This document shows positions 23,231 to 35,082 of a stretch of 64,000 bases of DNA, in pieces (the stretch's first letter is position 1; each line of letters starts with the position of its first letter). A model generated the notes under the pieces. The model worked only from the letters and a program-made list of their open reading frames with translations, ran no database searches and was not told the DNA's origin. A program made the position numbers and the translations under genes. The stretch covers positions 277,767,533 to 277,831,532 of the forward strand of contig CM042689.1 in the NCBI GenBank assembly GCA_023614405.1. The letters are read 5' to 3'. The DNA is from Avena insularis. Taxonomy: Eukaryota > Streptophyta > Magnoliopsida > Poales > Poaceae.

Positions 23231-24776
23231 TGATACGTCGTAAACGTATCTATAATTTTTGATGCTTCATGCTTATTTTGTATCGACTTTCTTATGTTTT
23301 GTCTACACTTTGAGGTATTTTTATACATTTTCTGGGACTAACCTATTAACAAGATGTTGCAGTGCCATTTGCCTGTTTTCTGCTATTTTTGGTTTCAGAA
23401 AAACTAGTAAGGAAATATTCTCGGAATTGGATGGGACAAAAGCCAAAGTCAATATTTTACTAGAAGGAACACGGAGTCCAGAGGGCAGCCAAAGTGGGGC
23501 CTCCAGGCGGCCACACCTGGTGGCGGCGTGGCCAGGGGGTGCGCTAGCCCTAGGTGTGGGCCCCTCTGGCGCCCACTGACCTTGCCCCTTCTCCTATAAA
23601 AGCACCCCTATGCAGAAACCCTAAGTACCCGATCAAATCTCCATGAAACAGTTCGTAGCCACAACCACCATCATCCCTATATCGGGGGATCTGAAGCTCT
23701 TTGCGGCACCCTTCCGGAGGGGAGAGATCATCCCGGAGGCCTTCTTCATCACCATGCCAGCCTCTAGAGTGATGCATGAGTAGTTCACCCTTGGACTATG
23801 GGTCCATACAGTAGCTAGATGGTTTTTTCTCCTCCTTTGTGCTATCATGTTTAGATCTTGTGAGCTTCGTTCATGATCAAGATCATCTATTTGTAATTAT
23901 ACATGTTGTGTTTGCGGGGATCCGATGGATATTGAGATACTATGTTAGATTGATTATTGATTCTATCATGTCTATGTTATTTTTTATCTTACATGCTCCC
24001 CATTGTTAGTATCTATCTTGGCCAAGTAGATGCTTACAACTCCAAGAGGGAGTATTTATGCTTGGTAGTAGGTTCATGCCTCTAGTAATCTGGGGAAGTG
24101 AGAGAGATCTCTAAGGTTGTAGATGTGATGTTGCTGCTAGGGAGAAAACAACAATCCTTTGTCCATGGGGCAATTGTATTGTTTAATTTACACACATTGC
24201 TTAATGCAATTATCTGTTGCTTGCAACTTAATACTGGAAGGGGTTCAGATGATACCCTGAAGGTGGATTATTAGTCATAGATGCAGTTGGATTGCAGTCT
24301 ATGTATTATGTTGTAATGCCCAATCAAATATCGTAGGAGTCAAGATGTCTAGTATATGCATCTGTTATGCTTTATCAATCTATCAATTGCCTCGCTATAA
24401 TTTGTTCACCCAACATGCTATATATCTTAAGGAGAACACCTCTACTGAACTGTGGACCCTGGTCCAATCTTTATCATTGATACATCATCTACTGTTACTG
24501 TTTACTTTCTGCAAGCAATCACTATCTTCCACACTATATGTTTAGTCCTTTGTTTTTAGCAAACCGGTGAGATTGACAACCTCACTGTAAGTTGGGGCAA
24601 AGTTTTGAGTTTGTGTTATGCAGGTTCCAAGTTGTTAGCAACACCCGTGAGTTGTTTCCTTACTCCTACTGGTTCGATAACCTTGGTTTCATAACTGAGG
24701 GAAAACTTGTTGTTGTGCTCATCACACCTTCCTCTTGGGGTCTCCCAACACGCTCTACGTCAACCAAGCCACATCA
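23231..24776 (+). repeat. 5' LTR of the Athila-type element
   Basis: It begins TGATACGTCGTAAACGTATC and ends CACATCA. Matching TGAT/ATCA termini set the 1546-bp extent. A TATAAAA box at 23595-23601 precedes the likely transcript start. The same sequence recurs in the 3' LTR (29866) and inverted at 30689-31601. Confidence 0.8.
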
Positions 24777-24784
24777 AGATTTTA

Positions 24785-24801
24785 TGGCACCGTTGCCGGG
24801 G
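24785..24801 (+). other. Primer-binding site, tRNA-Asp type
   Basis: TGGCACCGTTGCCGGGG, one base off the form TGGCGCCGTTGCCGGGG usual for Athila-type elements, eight bases inside the LTR end. Confidence 0.85.
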
Positions 24802-25053
24802 AGATAAGGACAGCTTCAATCTCTTCCTCCTCGCCAGTCACCTTTCAGGGAGAAAGAAGATTCTCGCAAGGGGAGTCTCTCACAACCAATCTCTTTACTT
24901 TGTTTTTGTTTTGCTTAGCTTCTTTTTCTTTGTTTTGCTTGTTTATTTTTATCAAAAACACACAAAAAATAGTTTTGTTTGGCTTGCTTTTTCTTATCAA
25001 AAACACACAAAACTTAGTTACTACTTCTGTTGGCTTGCTTCACTTTTGCAAAA

Positions 25054-26455
25054 ATGAACACTCTTGAAAACACCAAGTTGTGTGACTTCACTAGCACAAA
25101 CAACAATGATTTCCTTTGCACACCTATTGCTCCACCTGCTCCTGATGCTACTTTTAATGAAATTAAACCTGCTTTGCTGAATCTTGTTATGAAAGAGAAA
25201 TTTTCTGGTGCTAGTTCTGTTGATGTTGATGCCCACCTTAATAATTTTGTTGAACTTTGTGAGATGCAAAAATATAAGGATGTAGATGGAGATATTATTA
25301 AGCTTAAAATTTTTCCTTTCTCCTTGAGAGGAAAAGCTAAATAATGGTTGCTATCTTTGCTTTGAAATAGTATTGGTTCTTGGAATAAATGCAAAGATGC
25401 TTTTATTGGAAAATACTATCCTCCTGCTAAGATTATATCTATAAGAAGTGAAATAATGAAATTTAAACAACTTGATAATGAACATGTTGATTAGGCTTGG
25501 GAAAGAATGAAATATTTGGTAAAGAATTGTCCCACTCATGGACTGACTACTTGGATGATTATCCAAACTTTTTATGCAGGACTAAATTTTTCCTCAAGAA
25601 ATCTGTTGGATTCTGCTGCTGGAGGTACCTTTATGACCATTACATTGGGTGTTGCAACAAAGCTCCTTGACAATATGATGGTTAACTATTCTGAATGGAA
25701 CACTGAGAGAGCTCCACAAGGTAAGAAGGTAAATTCTGTTGAAGAAACCTCCTCCTTGAGTGATAAAATCGATGTTATTATGTCTATGCTTGTTAATGGA
25801 AAGGCTCATATTGATCCAAATAATGTTCCTTTAGCCTCCTTGCTTGATCGAGAGCAAGTTGATGTGAACATCATTAGGAATAATAATTTTGGCAACAATG
25901 CTTATGGTAATAATAATTATAGGCCTTATCCTCCTAATATTAGCAATACTTATCATGGTAAATCTGGAATGCCTAGTGAAGATAGGATTCTGGAAGTTGA
26001 AAGATCCACCAAAAAACTTCATGCAAATGCAATATGAGCAGAATAAATTATCTACTAAAACCATGGAGGAACAATCTACTATTTTGGAAAATATTAGTCA
26101 TCAACTTGAGAATTTGAATAGGGAAATTCCTGGTTTACAATCCAAAATTTTGAATGCTAAGAAAAACATTTCATATTTTTTTGAAGCACAATCCTCTTTG
26201 ATTAATAAAATTGTTGCTAAACCTGAAACCATGGAAAATGCCTTTGCTGCTACTCATACCATACAAGTTAGAATTGATGAAAATGTTAGACTGTTAGCTA
26301 AATTGCATGCTAAGTGGGAAAGAGAAGATAAAATTGCTAGAGATAATAGTATTTGTACTATTACCACCACCAATGTTGATGCTAGAAAACCACAAGAAGT
26401 CCCCACTCCTTTCACAACAATGCCTAAACCCAACAAGAATGCTGAAATTTTTTGA
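25054..26455 (+). pseudogene. Athila-type gag, several stops and a frameshift
   Basis: Starts MNTLENTKLCDF at 25054. The capsid-like region (about 25130-25700) contains FPFSLRGKAK and MIIQTFYAGL, characteristic of plant gag. In-frame stops occur at 25342 (TAA), 25363 (TGA) and 25492 (TAG). Between about 25960 and 26035 the reading shifts by one and continues to 26455 as a long helical, Asn/Lys-rich region (LENISHQLENLNREIP). No zinc knuckle is seen. Codon use is AT-rich like the whole element. Confidence 0.75.
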
Positions 26456-26576
26456 AATATGGGAAACATAGTTCTACTACCTTGGATGCTAAGTTTGATT
26501 TTGATCTTGATGGTTGCAATATTTCTGAAGTAATTATGTTCCTAAAAAGCTTGCTAGTAGTCCTAATGCTAGTGCT

Positions 26577-27056
26577 ATGAATATGGATTTTACAAAACAC
26601 ATTACAGATGCTCTCATGAAAATTAAGGATGAAAAAGTGAAACATAAAGCTTCTATATCTAGGAAATTAGAAGATGGTTGGGAACCCATCATTAATATGA
26701 AAGTGAATGATTTTGATCTTAAAGCGTTATGTGACCTTGGATCTAGTGTCTCTATTATGCCTAGAAAATTTTATGAAATGCTTGATTTGCCACCATTGGA
26801 AGATTGTTATTTGGATGTCCATCTTGATGATAATGCTAAAAATAAACTTATGGGTAGTATTAATGATGTTCTTATTATGGTTAACAATGCCTTTGTCCCT
26901 GTTGATTTCTATGCTTTGGATGTTGAATGTAATGCTTCTTGTCCTATTATTTTGGGAAGACCTTTTCTTAGAACTGTTGATGCCATTATTGATATGAAGG
27001 AAGGCACCATTAAATATCAATTCCCATTTAAGAAAGGTATAGAAAACTTCCCTTAG
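26577..27056 (+). pseudogene. Athila-type aspartic protease domain
   Basis: Open 159-residue frame with the active-site segment LCDLGSSVSIMP and the later hydrophobic strand CPIILGRPFL, the flap and second-half signature of retroviral-type aspartic proteases. DLGS instead of DTGA is usual in Athila-type elements as far as I know. It would normally be fused to gag; the link (26456-26576) is broken by frame changes. No reverse transcriptase follows. Confidence 0.7.
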
Positions 27057-29850
27057 AAGAGAGAGAAGATACCTTTTGCTCCTCCTATTAAAGAAAAATT
27101 TGATGTTAATGCTTCTTCATTTGAAAATACTTGATTCCTGCTTTCTATGCCTAACTTAAAGGCGTTAAAGAAAAGTACTAATTGGGAGATAACCCAAATT
27201 TTAGTAGGTTTTTATTTTATTGAGTCTTGGAATTTATTACTTCTGTAATAACCTCTCCTTATCCTTTTTGTGTGGTTTTTGTGCCAAGAATAACCTCTAA
27301 TGAGAGAGAAGTAAGATTTGGGGAAGTTGCTGTCTAGAAACAGATTTCTGTGCTTCACTGTAAAAATTCGTGAAAAATCCATGTACGTCAGATTGAGCTG
27401 TAAATTTTAGCTTATGCCCAGGTTGTTATCTAACTTTCGTTAGTTCAACACTTCTCGATTAGAGCAACAGAAGGTGATCGAAAATCGGTTTCTACCTGTT
27501 GGTCTGTTTTGACAAATTTCTGCCATTATTTGCATTTGCCTCTTATCGGTTTCTTTTTGAGTTCTCTTTGATCACTTGAGCTTTTAAAAGGGAATTGCTA
27601 CATTAGATTGTGTTTTAATGAAAGTTTTACTTATGTTGAAACTAAACTCAAAGGCTTGTTATTTTGAATACACTAATGTTGCTAATGAAGATTGTGTGAA
27701 GTTTTGTATGAAGGAAATTTGCAAGTGTAGGGGAAGAATGATGTGATGAGATGAAGAATGGACAAAATCTCAAGCTTGGGGATGCCACCCGTGTCATCCC
27801 AATAAAAAATATTCAAGAGGTACAAGCGCGAAATCTTGGGGATGCCTAAGGCATTCCCTTCTTCATCAATAAAAATCTTAGGTTTTCTTTCAAAACACTT
27901 CATTTTTATTGTTTCATGCACTGTTGTGTTGTTCTTGGAGCGTCTTAGTTTTCGTTTTTATTTTTTGTTTGTTTGGTTTGCTGCAATAAATTAGTTTGAC
28001 CCCAGCATTCATGTTTTGTTTCAAATAAGTTGATTGGTGTTGGAGAAGAGTAGGAAGCTTGCTTATAGTGGTACAAAAAGGAGCATTGTTTTGAGTGTGG
28101 CTTAGACTTTATCATGTCATGCTAGATGTTGCTTTGACCTTATGCTTAGTTATTATTGTTGTAGCATGACTTGTTCCAACCAATTGAGATTGCTTAATGT
28201 TCCTTGAAAGAATCATGCATTGTTTTAGCATACAAAAGCATAATATTGTGGTAATTCTCCTTTGATTCTTTGTTTGGGTTGACTTGGCACATGCTTACAC
28301 CATGTTAAGACTATGAACCAGTCACCTTATCCTCTATGATCATTTAGTTTTTGACTTGTGATACCACTTTATGCTTTAATTGATAATGTTTTGTTGATTT
28401 GCATGATTATGGCCATTATTGCTCTCTTAGTTGGTCGCTCACAGTCTTTTGCTAGCCTCCACTTGTACTGAGTAAGCTCTACTCATGCATCCAACCCCCA
28501 AGAAACCAAGTTATTCCAAAGAGTCCACTATAAATTCCTATGCATGGTGTGTTACACCATTCCAAGTATATTCATGTTTTTATCTATCTTCCAAATTAAA
28601 CTTGTTATGTGAAATTTAGTGATTAAAGCTCTCACAAACTTGATGGCACACTTTATTTCTTGCACCTAATAAACTTGAACCATTGTGTCATATATGTTGT
28701 ATATGCTTGCACTTATAAGTTGGGAATTAGCAGAACCATGATGTCATGGGGAATACTTTCAACACATGTACATATTACCCAGTTGATATCATGATCTTTT
28801 GTTTACGGATGTCGGCGGTGTGCAATAAAAGTGGATCTTGTAAGTTCATGGAGTTTTGTATATGTGTTAGAGAAACACCTAGGCGGCTAGCCTAATCCAT
28901 ACCTAATCATGGTGGAAACTTGCAACATAACCATAGTGAGCAATCTATGAAGCATCTTTAGAAAAAAATATATAGAAAAAAAGAAGCACCATGCTCATGG
29001 TAAATAAAAAGATCGCTGAGATGCTCACTGTCTTTTGCCTTGTCATTTTGATATGGGATAGCTCCCGTGTCATGGGGCAAGGGGTACCCCGTTGGCGGTT
29101 CTCTATGATACACATATACTTACAATGACAAGAACTTGCTTGTGACTAAAGTTGAGTAGCATGAGGAACGACCCTCATACTCAAGGGACATGAGATTGCC
29201 AACTTATGATTTTTTTCAAGCATATACTCCATATTTGTTTCACTTTAATCTTAATCACTTCAAGATGCTTATGATAGGGGCAATGCGAGCTGAAAGCTAA
29301 TAAATATCATAATTTTTGGAAGCTCTTTATGAAACTTGAAATCCCTGCTTCCCTTTATGAAGGGCCTTTCTCTTTACCTTTATGTTGAGTCTCCACCTTC
29401 TATCTTTATGCACCAATTAAGAGAGCATAGTTGTCATTCTTAGTTTTATGTGCATTTTCCCAAAACTTATTCATTATTTCATAATGTTGATATTGCGTGT
29501 TCTTAAACTATCTGTATCTAGTCACCCTTATGAACTTTGAAGGTGTCCTATGCATTTATGTTTTTCTATTCCATGAGGGACAAGCTGAATACCACTCTTG
29601 TTATGTTTTCTATATGTGAAACAAAAAACATCTTTCAATGCATTGTTATTCATGATCTTTGGTACCTTTTCATGTTACAACATAGTTGGTATGTCCTATT
29701 GTTAGAACTACATCTTTCATGCTCATGTTTAGAGTACTATGATCCTAGCTATCAATGCTTTACAAATATTTTGATCAAGATTGTGTTGGTACATGTCACC
29801 TCAAAAATTATTCTTTTTATCACTTACCTACTCGAGGACGAGTAGGAGTT
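27057..29850 (+). other. Noncoding 3' internal region of the Athila-type element
   Basis: No reading frame above about 100 residues that resembles a known protein. AAGCTTGGGGATGCC-like purine tracts recur at about 27771-27786 and 27836-27847, and again just before the LTR (29851-29865). The section 29280-29380 matches, in reverse, the internal region of the second Athila-type element around 59120-59240. Confidence 0.6.
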
Positions 29851-29865
29851 AAGCTTGGGGATGCT
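29851..29865 (+). other. Polypurine-type tract of the Athila-type element
   Basis: AAGCTTGGGGATGCT directly before the 3' LTR, the expected position for second-strand priming. Confidence 0.6.
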
Positions 29866-30688
29866 TGATACTTCGTAAACGTATCTATAATTTTTGATAC
29901 TACATGCTTGTTTTGTATCGACTTTCTTATGTTTTGTATATACTTTGAGGTATTTTTATACATTTTCTGGGACTAACCTATTAACAAGATGTCGTAGTGC
30001 CAGTTGCCTATTTTCTGCTGTTTTTGGTTTCAGAAAATCTATTAAGGAAATATTCTCGGAATTGGATAGGACAAAAACCAAAGTCAATATTTTACCTGAA
30101 GGAACACGGACTCCGGAGGGCAGCCGAAGTGGGGCCTCGAGGCGGCCACACCTGGTGGAGGCACGGCTAGGGGGCGCGCTAGCCTAGGTGTGGGCCCCTC
30201 GGGCGCCCATCGACCTTGCCCCTTCGCCTATAAAAGCACCCCGATGCAGAAACCCTAAGTACCCAATCAAATCTCCACGAAATAGTCCGTAGCCACCTCC
30301 ACCATCATCCCTAGATCGAGGGGATCTGAAGCTCTTCCTGGCACCCTGCCGGAGGGGAGAGATCATCCCGGAGGCCTTCTTCATCACCATCCTAGCCTCT
30401 GGAGTGATGCGTGAGTAGTTCACCCTTGGACTATGGGTCCATACAGTAGCTATATGGTTGTTTCTCCTCCTTTTTGCTATCATGTTTAGATTTTGTGAGC
30501 TCCGTTCATGATCAAGATCATCTATTTGTAATCATACATGTTGTGTTTACGGGGATCCGATGGATATTGAGATTACTATGTCAGATTGATTAATGATTCT
30601 ATCATGTCTATGTTATTTGTGATCTTGCATGCCCTCTATTGTTAGTAGCTATCTTGGCCAAGTAGATGCTTGCAACTCCAAGAGGGAG
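29866..30688 (+). repeat. 3' LTR of the Athila-type element, truncated
   Basis: Starts TGATACTTCGTAAACG and matches the first 823 bp or so of the 5' LTR, with TATAAAA at 30229-30235. It stops abruptly at AGAGGGAG where an inverted copy begins, so the right target duplication is lost. Confidence 0.8.
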
Positions 30689-31601
30689 CACATCTACAAC
30701 CTTAGAGATTTCTGTCACTTCCCCAGATTACTAAAGGCATGAACCTACTATTGAGCTTAAATACTCGCTCTTGGACTCCCTCTTGGAGTTGCAAGCATCT
30801 ACTTAGCCAAGATAGCTACTAACAACGGAGAGCATGCAAGATCACAAATAACATAGACATGGTAGAATCATTAATCAATCTGACATAGTAATATCAATAC
30901 CCATCAGATCCCTGCAAACACAACATGCATGATTACAAATAGATGATCTTGATCATGAACGAAGCTCATAAGATCTAAACATGATAGCACAAAGGAGGAG
31001 AAACAACCATCTAGCTACTGTAGGGACCCATAGTACAAGGTGTAACTACTCAAGCATCATACCGGAGGCTGGCATGGTGATGAAGAAGGCCTCCGGGATG
31101 ATCTCTCCCCTCCGGCAGGGTGGCGGGAAGAGCTTCAGACCCCCCCATCTAGGGACGATGGTAGCAGCGGCAACAGACTGTTTCATGGAGATCTGATCGG
31201 GTACTTAGGGTTTTGGCATCGAGGGATTATATAGGCGAAGAGGCAAGGAAGGAGGGCCGCCAGGGGGCCCACACCCTGCCTAGGCGTGGCCCAGGGTGGG
31301 CCCGCGCATGGAGGGGTGCGGCCACCCTATGGCTCCCCTCTGGTCTCCCTTCGGTCTCTATGTTCATCTTGGTTAAATATTGATTTTGGCTTTTGTCCCG
31401 TCCAATTCCGAGAATATTTCCTTACTAGTTTTTCTAAAACCAAAAACAGTAGAAAACAGGCAACTGACACTGTGGACTCTTTTTAATATGTTAGTCCCAG
31501 AAAATGTATAAAAATACCTCAAAGTGTAGACAAAGCATAGCAAAGTGGATACTAAACAAGCATGGAACATCAAAAATTATAGATACATTTACGACGTATC
31601 A
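30689..31601 (-). repeat. Inverted Athila-type LTR fragment
   Basis: Reverse complement of the same LTR, from its start (TGATACGTCG at 31601, reading left) to a point about 87 bases past where the forward copy stops. The arms 29866-30688 and 30776-31601 form an inverted repeat with a spacer of 87 bases. The two LTR promoters face each other. Either a second element inserted tail to tail and lost its body, or an inverted duplication occurred during break repair. Confidence 0.8.
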
Positions 31602-34264
31602 CCGAGTGAGTGAAGAATCTACAGAGCTGCAAGCGGGCAATGGGTAGCGCAAGGTTTCTGTGCCGTGGGTAGCCTTTTCCTTTTAATGTTTTCCTTTTCT
31701 ATTTACAGGTTTAGTAAAACCTCTTCATATATGATTTTCTCAAGGTTTAAACTCTCCAAAACTTTTGTGAGGCATTAAACATATTGCCGTGATTTATTGT
31801 AATTATTTAAATCTTATATTTTTTATTATGTTCATATGTTATACTTAAATGAGAGTTCCTTTAGTAAGTATAGTGAATAAGGACTAGGGTTTTTAGGAGT
31901 TTTCGATAAGCATCAACTAATAGCGAATATTTATTTATCATTCTTTAAATTTTGTGGTTCAAGAATCGTGATCGCATTTATTCCTTTTAACCTTAGGGTT
32001 CAAATATAATCCTAAACTCTCCTTGTGGTTAATTTGCAATAGCAATGATTTTTATTAATGTGGATAATTATAAAGTGGATAAAGCTTAATATATAATGTT
32101 ACTGGAGTATTAGTCATAAGCATTCATATTTTGATACTTCCTAATAAACAATAATGGACTCTTCAATAAGTTATTCACCATTCTCTTAAGTGTGGTTGAT
32201 TTATTCGTAAGGGTTTATCATGTAAAGGTTTTGTGACAAGCATTTTCTAAGTAACAAAAGTGACTATATCTCATGAAGTAATTGTCTTGGTTTTTATACT
32301 ACAAGATTTAATTATATGTCCTAAAGGATTCACTACCCTTATGTTCATTTGCAAACAATAATAAAGGTTAATGATTTAGGCATTACTTTGAAATTTGTGC
32401 TTGTAGATGATACTTCTTTATAGGTAATATAGTAAGATTGCTTCCTAATATACCTTACCACAATGTGATCTCATTGATTCCCTACTAACTTGATTCTAGG
32501 GTTTAGAATAATGAATCAGACATGGAATTTGTTAGTGCTTGATATAGTCTTTATTAAAGACTTCTCAAGAATTCCTATCTTCAATTCTTCATTAACCTTG
32601 GGATTTAGTTGAGGAATTACTTTCCTAGATGTACTATGTATAAACCTCTCATCTAATTCACTAAGATCTCATGTGCCTAAATGACTAGTCATCTAACTCC
32701 ACCATATCCATCATCACATGATGAGATGGTCATGTCACTTTAATAATACTCATTCTCTATCCTTATTCTAATATCTAACTTCCATTTCTAAGCTACCTAT
32801 ATTGAATCTATGAATGTATCTATTTCTAACTCCATCCATTACTCCTTTATAATCTCCTTGCATCTACTTCCAAGGCTTACAGAATTACAGTCCTCACTAG
32901 ATCACAAGTGATATCAATACTCTAAAAAGATATGTTACTACTCCCCATAATACAAGATTGTTCTTACATAAGCTTGATCAAGGTACTAAGCCTCCAACTA
33001 CACTCCACAACTCAGGCTATATACTTCATCATACACTAACTTGACTTCTCATGATCAAGCTAGGTGATTCATCTTACTAGGGTTTTGCCCAGTTTGGTAT
33101 ACTCACAACTCTTCTTCAACACCTAGTAATTTATTCTCAAGTGACTTGAGAATAATTACCACCATCCTTTGATCATAATAAGCTTAGGCTTCTAAATATC
33201 TGATCAACATATTTCCTCAACTAAGTAGTAGACTTGTACTAATCTCTTTACAAAGTTTATCTTGTTAAGGAAGCTTACTCCATATTTGTATCTACTTGGC
33301 TTAACAAGATTATTATTTGACATTCTATTATTTCTAGCTTTCTTATAACTTCTCAAGTATTAGTTTATTCTTAGGTTTAGATACTTCTTCTAGTTAACTC
33401 ATGAGTGGGTTAACTCCTCCAACATCGGATGGTTTAATTTCCACTAAGGATCACACTCTGCCATAACTAGTTCCTCCTTCTTATTAATTTACTTAAGGTC
33501 TTTTGGAAGGTCAATATAATAGGTCAAGGCTAAGAGTCAATAATTTCTAGGTCAGAAATTGATTACTCAACATTGATGAACAACGGATATTAGAATATGG
33601 TTCAATAGAGATGATAAGGGTTGGTATGGAAAGAAAGATATATAGTGAAATGGTCTTGACTTGGTTTCCTTCCTACTCAATAAGTGATAAGGATAAGATA
33701 GGTCAAGATTTAGTTATTATATTCTTGTTACTTGATTTATATTCTTAACTTGGTATTCATGAGTTGTTGTGATAAATACCATGATATGATCTCTTAAGGA
33801 TCTGGTATTAATCATTAAGCAATGTGTTGTGGTTTAGTTTTATTACATTTTATATACCCTTAGATCAAATTATTTTTACCCAAAATAAGGTTTTAGTAAA
33901 GGTCATATTGAAACTCATCGCATTCAACTTGATGATCTACTTCAATTCCATCAAGTTGAGAGAAGCTTCAATCACTTTGACAAGTTTTGTTCAAAAGGGC
34001 GAAAATTATTTGGATTTTATATGCATGAATGCAATGCACATATCTGAGTTTAGCTTATTTCTATGCTCAAATGCTGGTACGTGACAATTCTCCACCGCCG
34101 TCGTCATGGCGAGCTCCTTTATCGCCGCCGTCCTAGCGAGCTCCACCATAGCGCGCGCCGCCAACACCGATAGATGCTCTTCCATCACATGTTTCTCCTA
34201 CACCTCACCCGAGACGTTCTTTCCTGGCATCCCTACGCTATGACCTCTCCTAGTTGATCGTCCT
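31602..34264. other. AT-rich region without recognised genes
   Basis: No convincing reading frame. A possible minus-strand LTR edge TGTCACGTACC ends at 34086, followed inward by TGCATTGCATTCATGCATAT, the kind of sequence seen near the starts of Tekay-type LTRs here; the other edge is not found. 34087-34264 is a short GC-rich stretch with GCGAGCTCC repeated twice, otherwise unassigned. Confidence 0.35.
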
Positions 34265-34682
34265 TGTAGGGTTTGTTGCATGGAAAACAAAAAAAATCTA
34301 CCGCAAGCATAAAACCAAGATCCAATCTATGGAAAAGCCAAGATCTTATATACGAGATCGGTGTAACGAGATTGTAGAGAACTAACCCTCGTGGATCCAA
34401 AGCGTTTAATGTGATTAAATCTCGTGGTTGATGTAGTCGATCATTTGACGATCTCAAGATCGTGTTACGATCCTTCTGGCGCCGTGTTCTGATAGCGCAT
34501 CCACACTCGTTCACACGTACAGAGTCGATGAAGACCTTCCTATCCCCGTTCCAGTGGGCAACGGAGGTAGTAGATCCCCTCGGAATCCTAGCAGCACGAC
34601 GGCATGGTGGTGGTGGAGGAGGAGAACTTCCTGCAGGGCTTTGCCTAACCCAGAGCATGAGGAAGGAGGAGGAGGAGGAGGG
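34265..34682 (-). repeat. Copia LTR fragment
   Basis: TGTAGGGTTTGTTGCATGG at 34265 is the reversed end of a copia LTR. The following 400 bp match the leader part of the solo LTR at 21078-22879 (reverse of about 22460-22879). It is cut by the Fatima-like element at 34683. No primer site lies to its left, so it may come from a solo LTR. Confidence 0.65.
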
Positions 34683-35082
34683 TGATGACCCACAAATATA
34701 GGGGGTGTATCTAGTACTTTCGATAAATAGGAGTGTCGATCCCAACGAGGAGCAGAAGGTGTTGACTAGTGGTATGGAGCAGGAAATCTCTGTAAATACT
34801 TAGCAAATGGATTTTTAGGGGTTTTCTGATAAAGCAAGGAAATAAAGTGCAAGTAATAAAGACTACGAACAATTGCAGCAAGTGTCCCAACCCTTTCTTA
34901 GCAAAGTACAAGCCGGTGGAAATACTTATAAGGACCAAACGTTCTCGAGGACACATGGGAATTCTGCCAAGTGCTTTCGCTTCAAATAGCCGAGTAGTCT
35001 TTTTTGGTTTTGTAAGTGTTATGTGGGTGAACATGTGCTAATGCACCAACCTTACTTGGACTAATACATACTTGTGGTTAAA

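Larger units (their letters stand above)
23231..30688 (+). mobile_element. Athila-type (Sabrina/WHAM-like) nonautonomous element
   Basis: 5' LTR 23231-24776 (TGATACG...ATCA), Asp-type primer site, broken gag and protease, then about 2.8 kb without coding sequence, a purine tract, and a 3' LTR that starts at 29866 but is cut at 30688. No reverse transcriptase, RNase H or integrase frame or remnant is visible between protease and the 3' LTR. The terminal bases and primer site are those of Athila-type elements. It sits inside a copia LTR. Confidence 0.85.

Noticed and set aside
31602..34264. Host gene in the gap between elements
   Set aside because: No open frame above about 90 residues with sensible composition, no exon-like series; only AT-rich sequence and a possible LTR edge.
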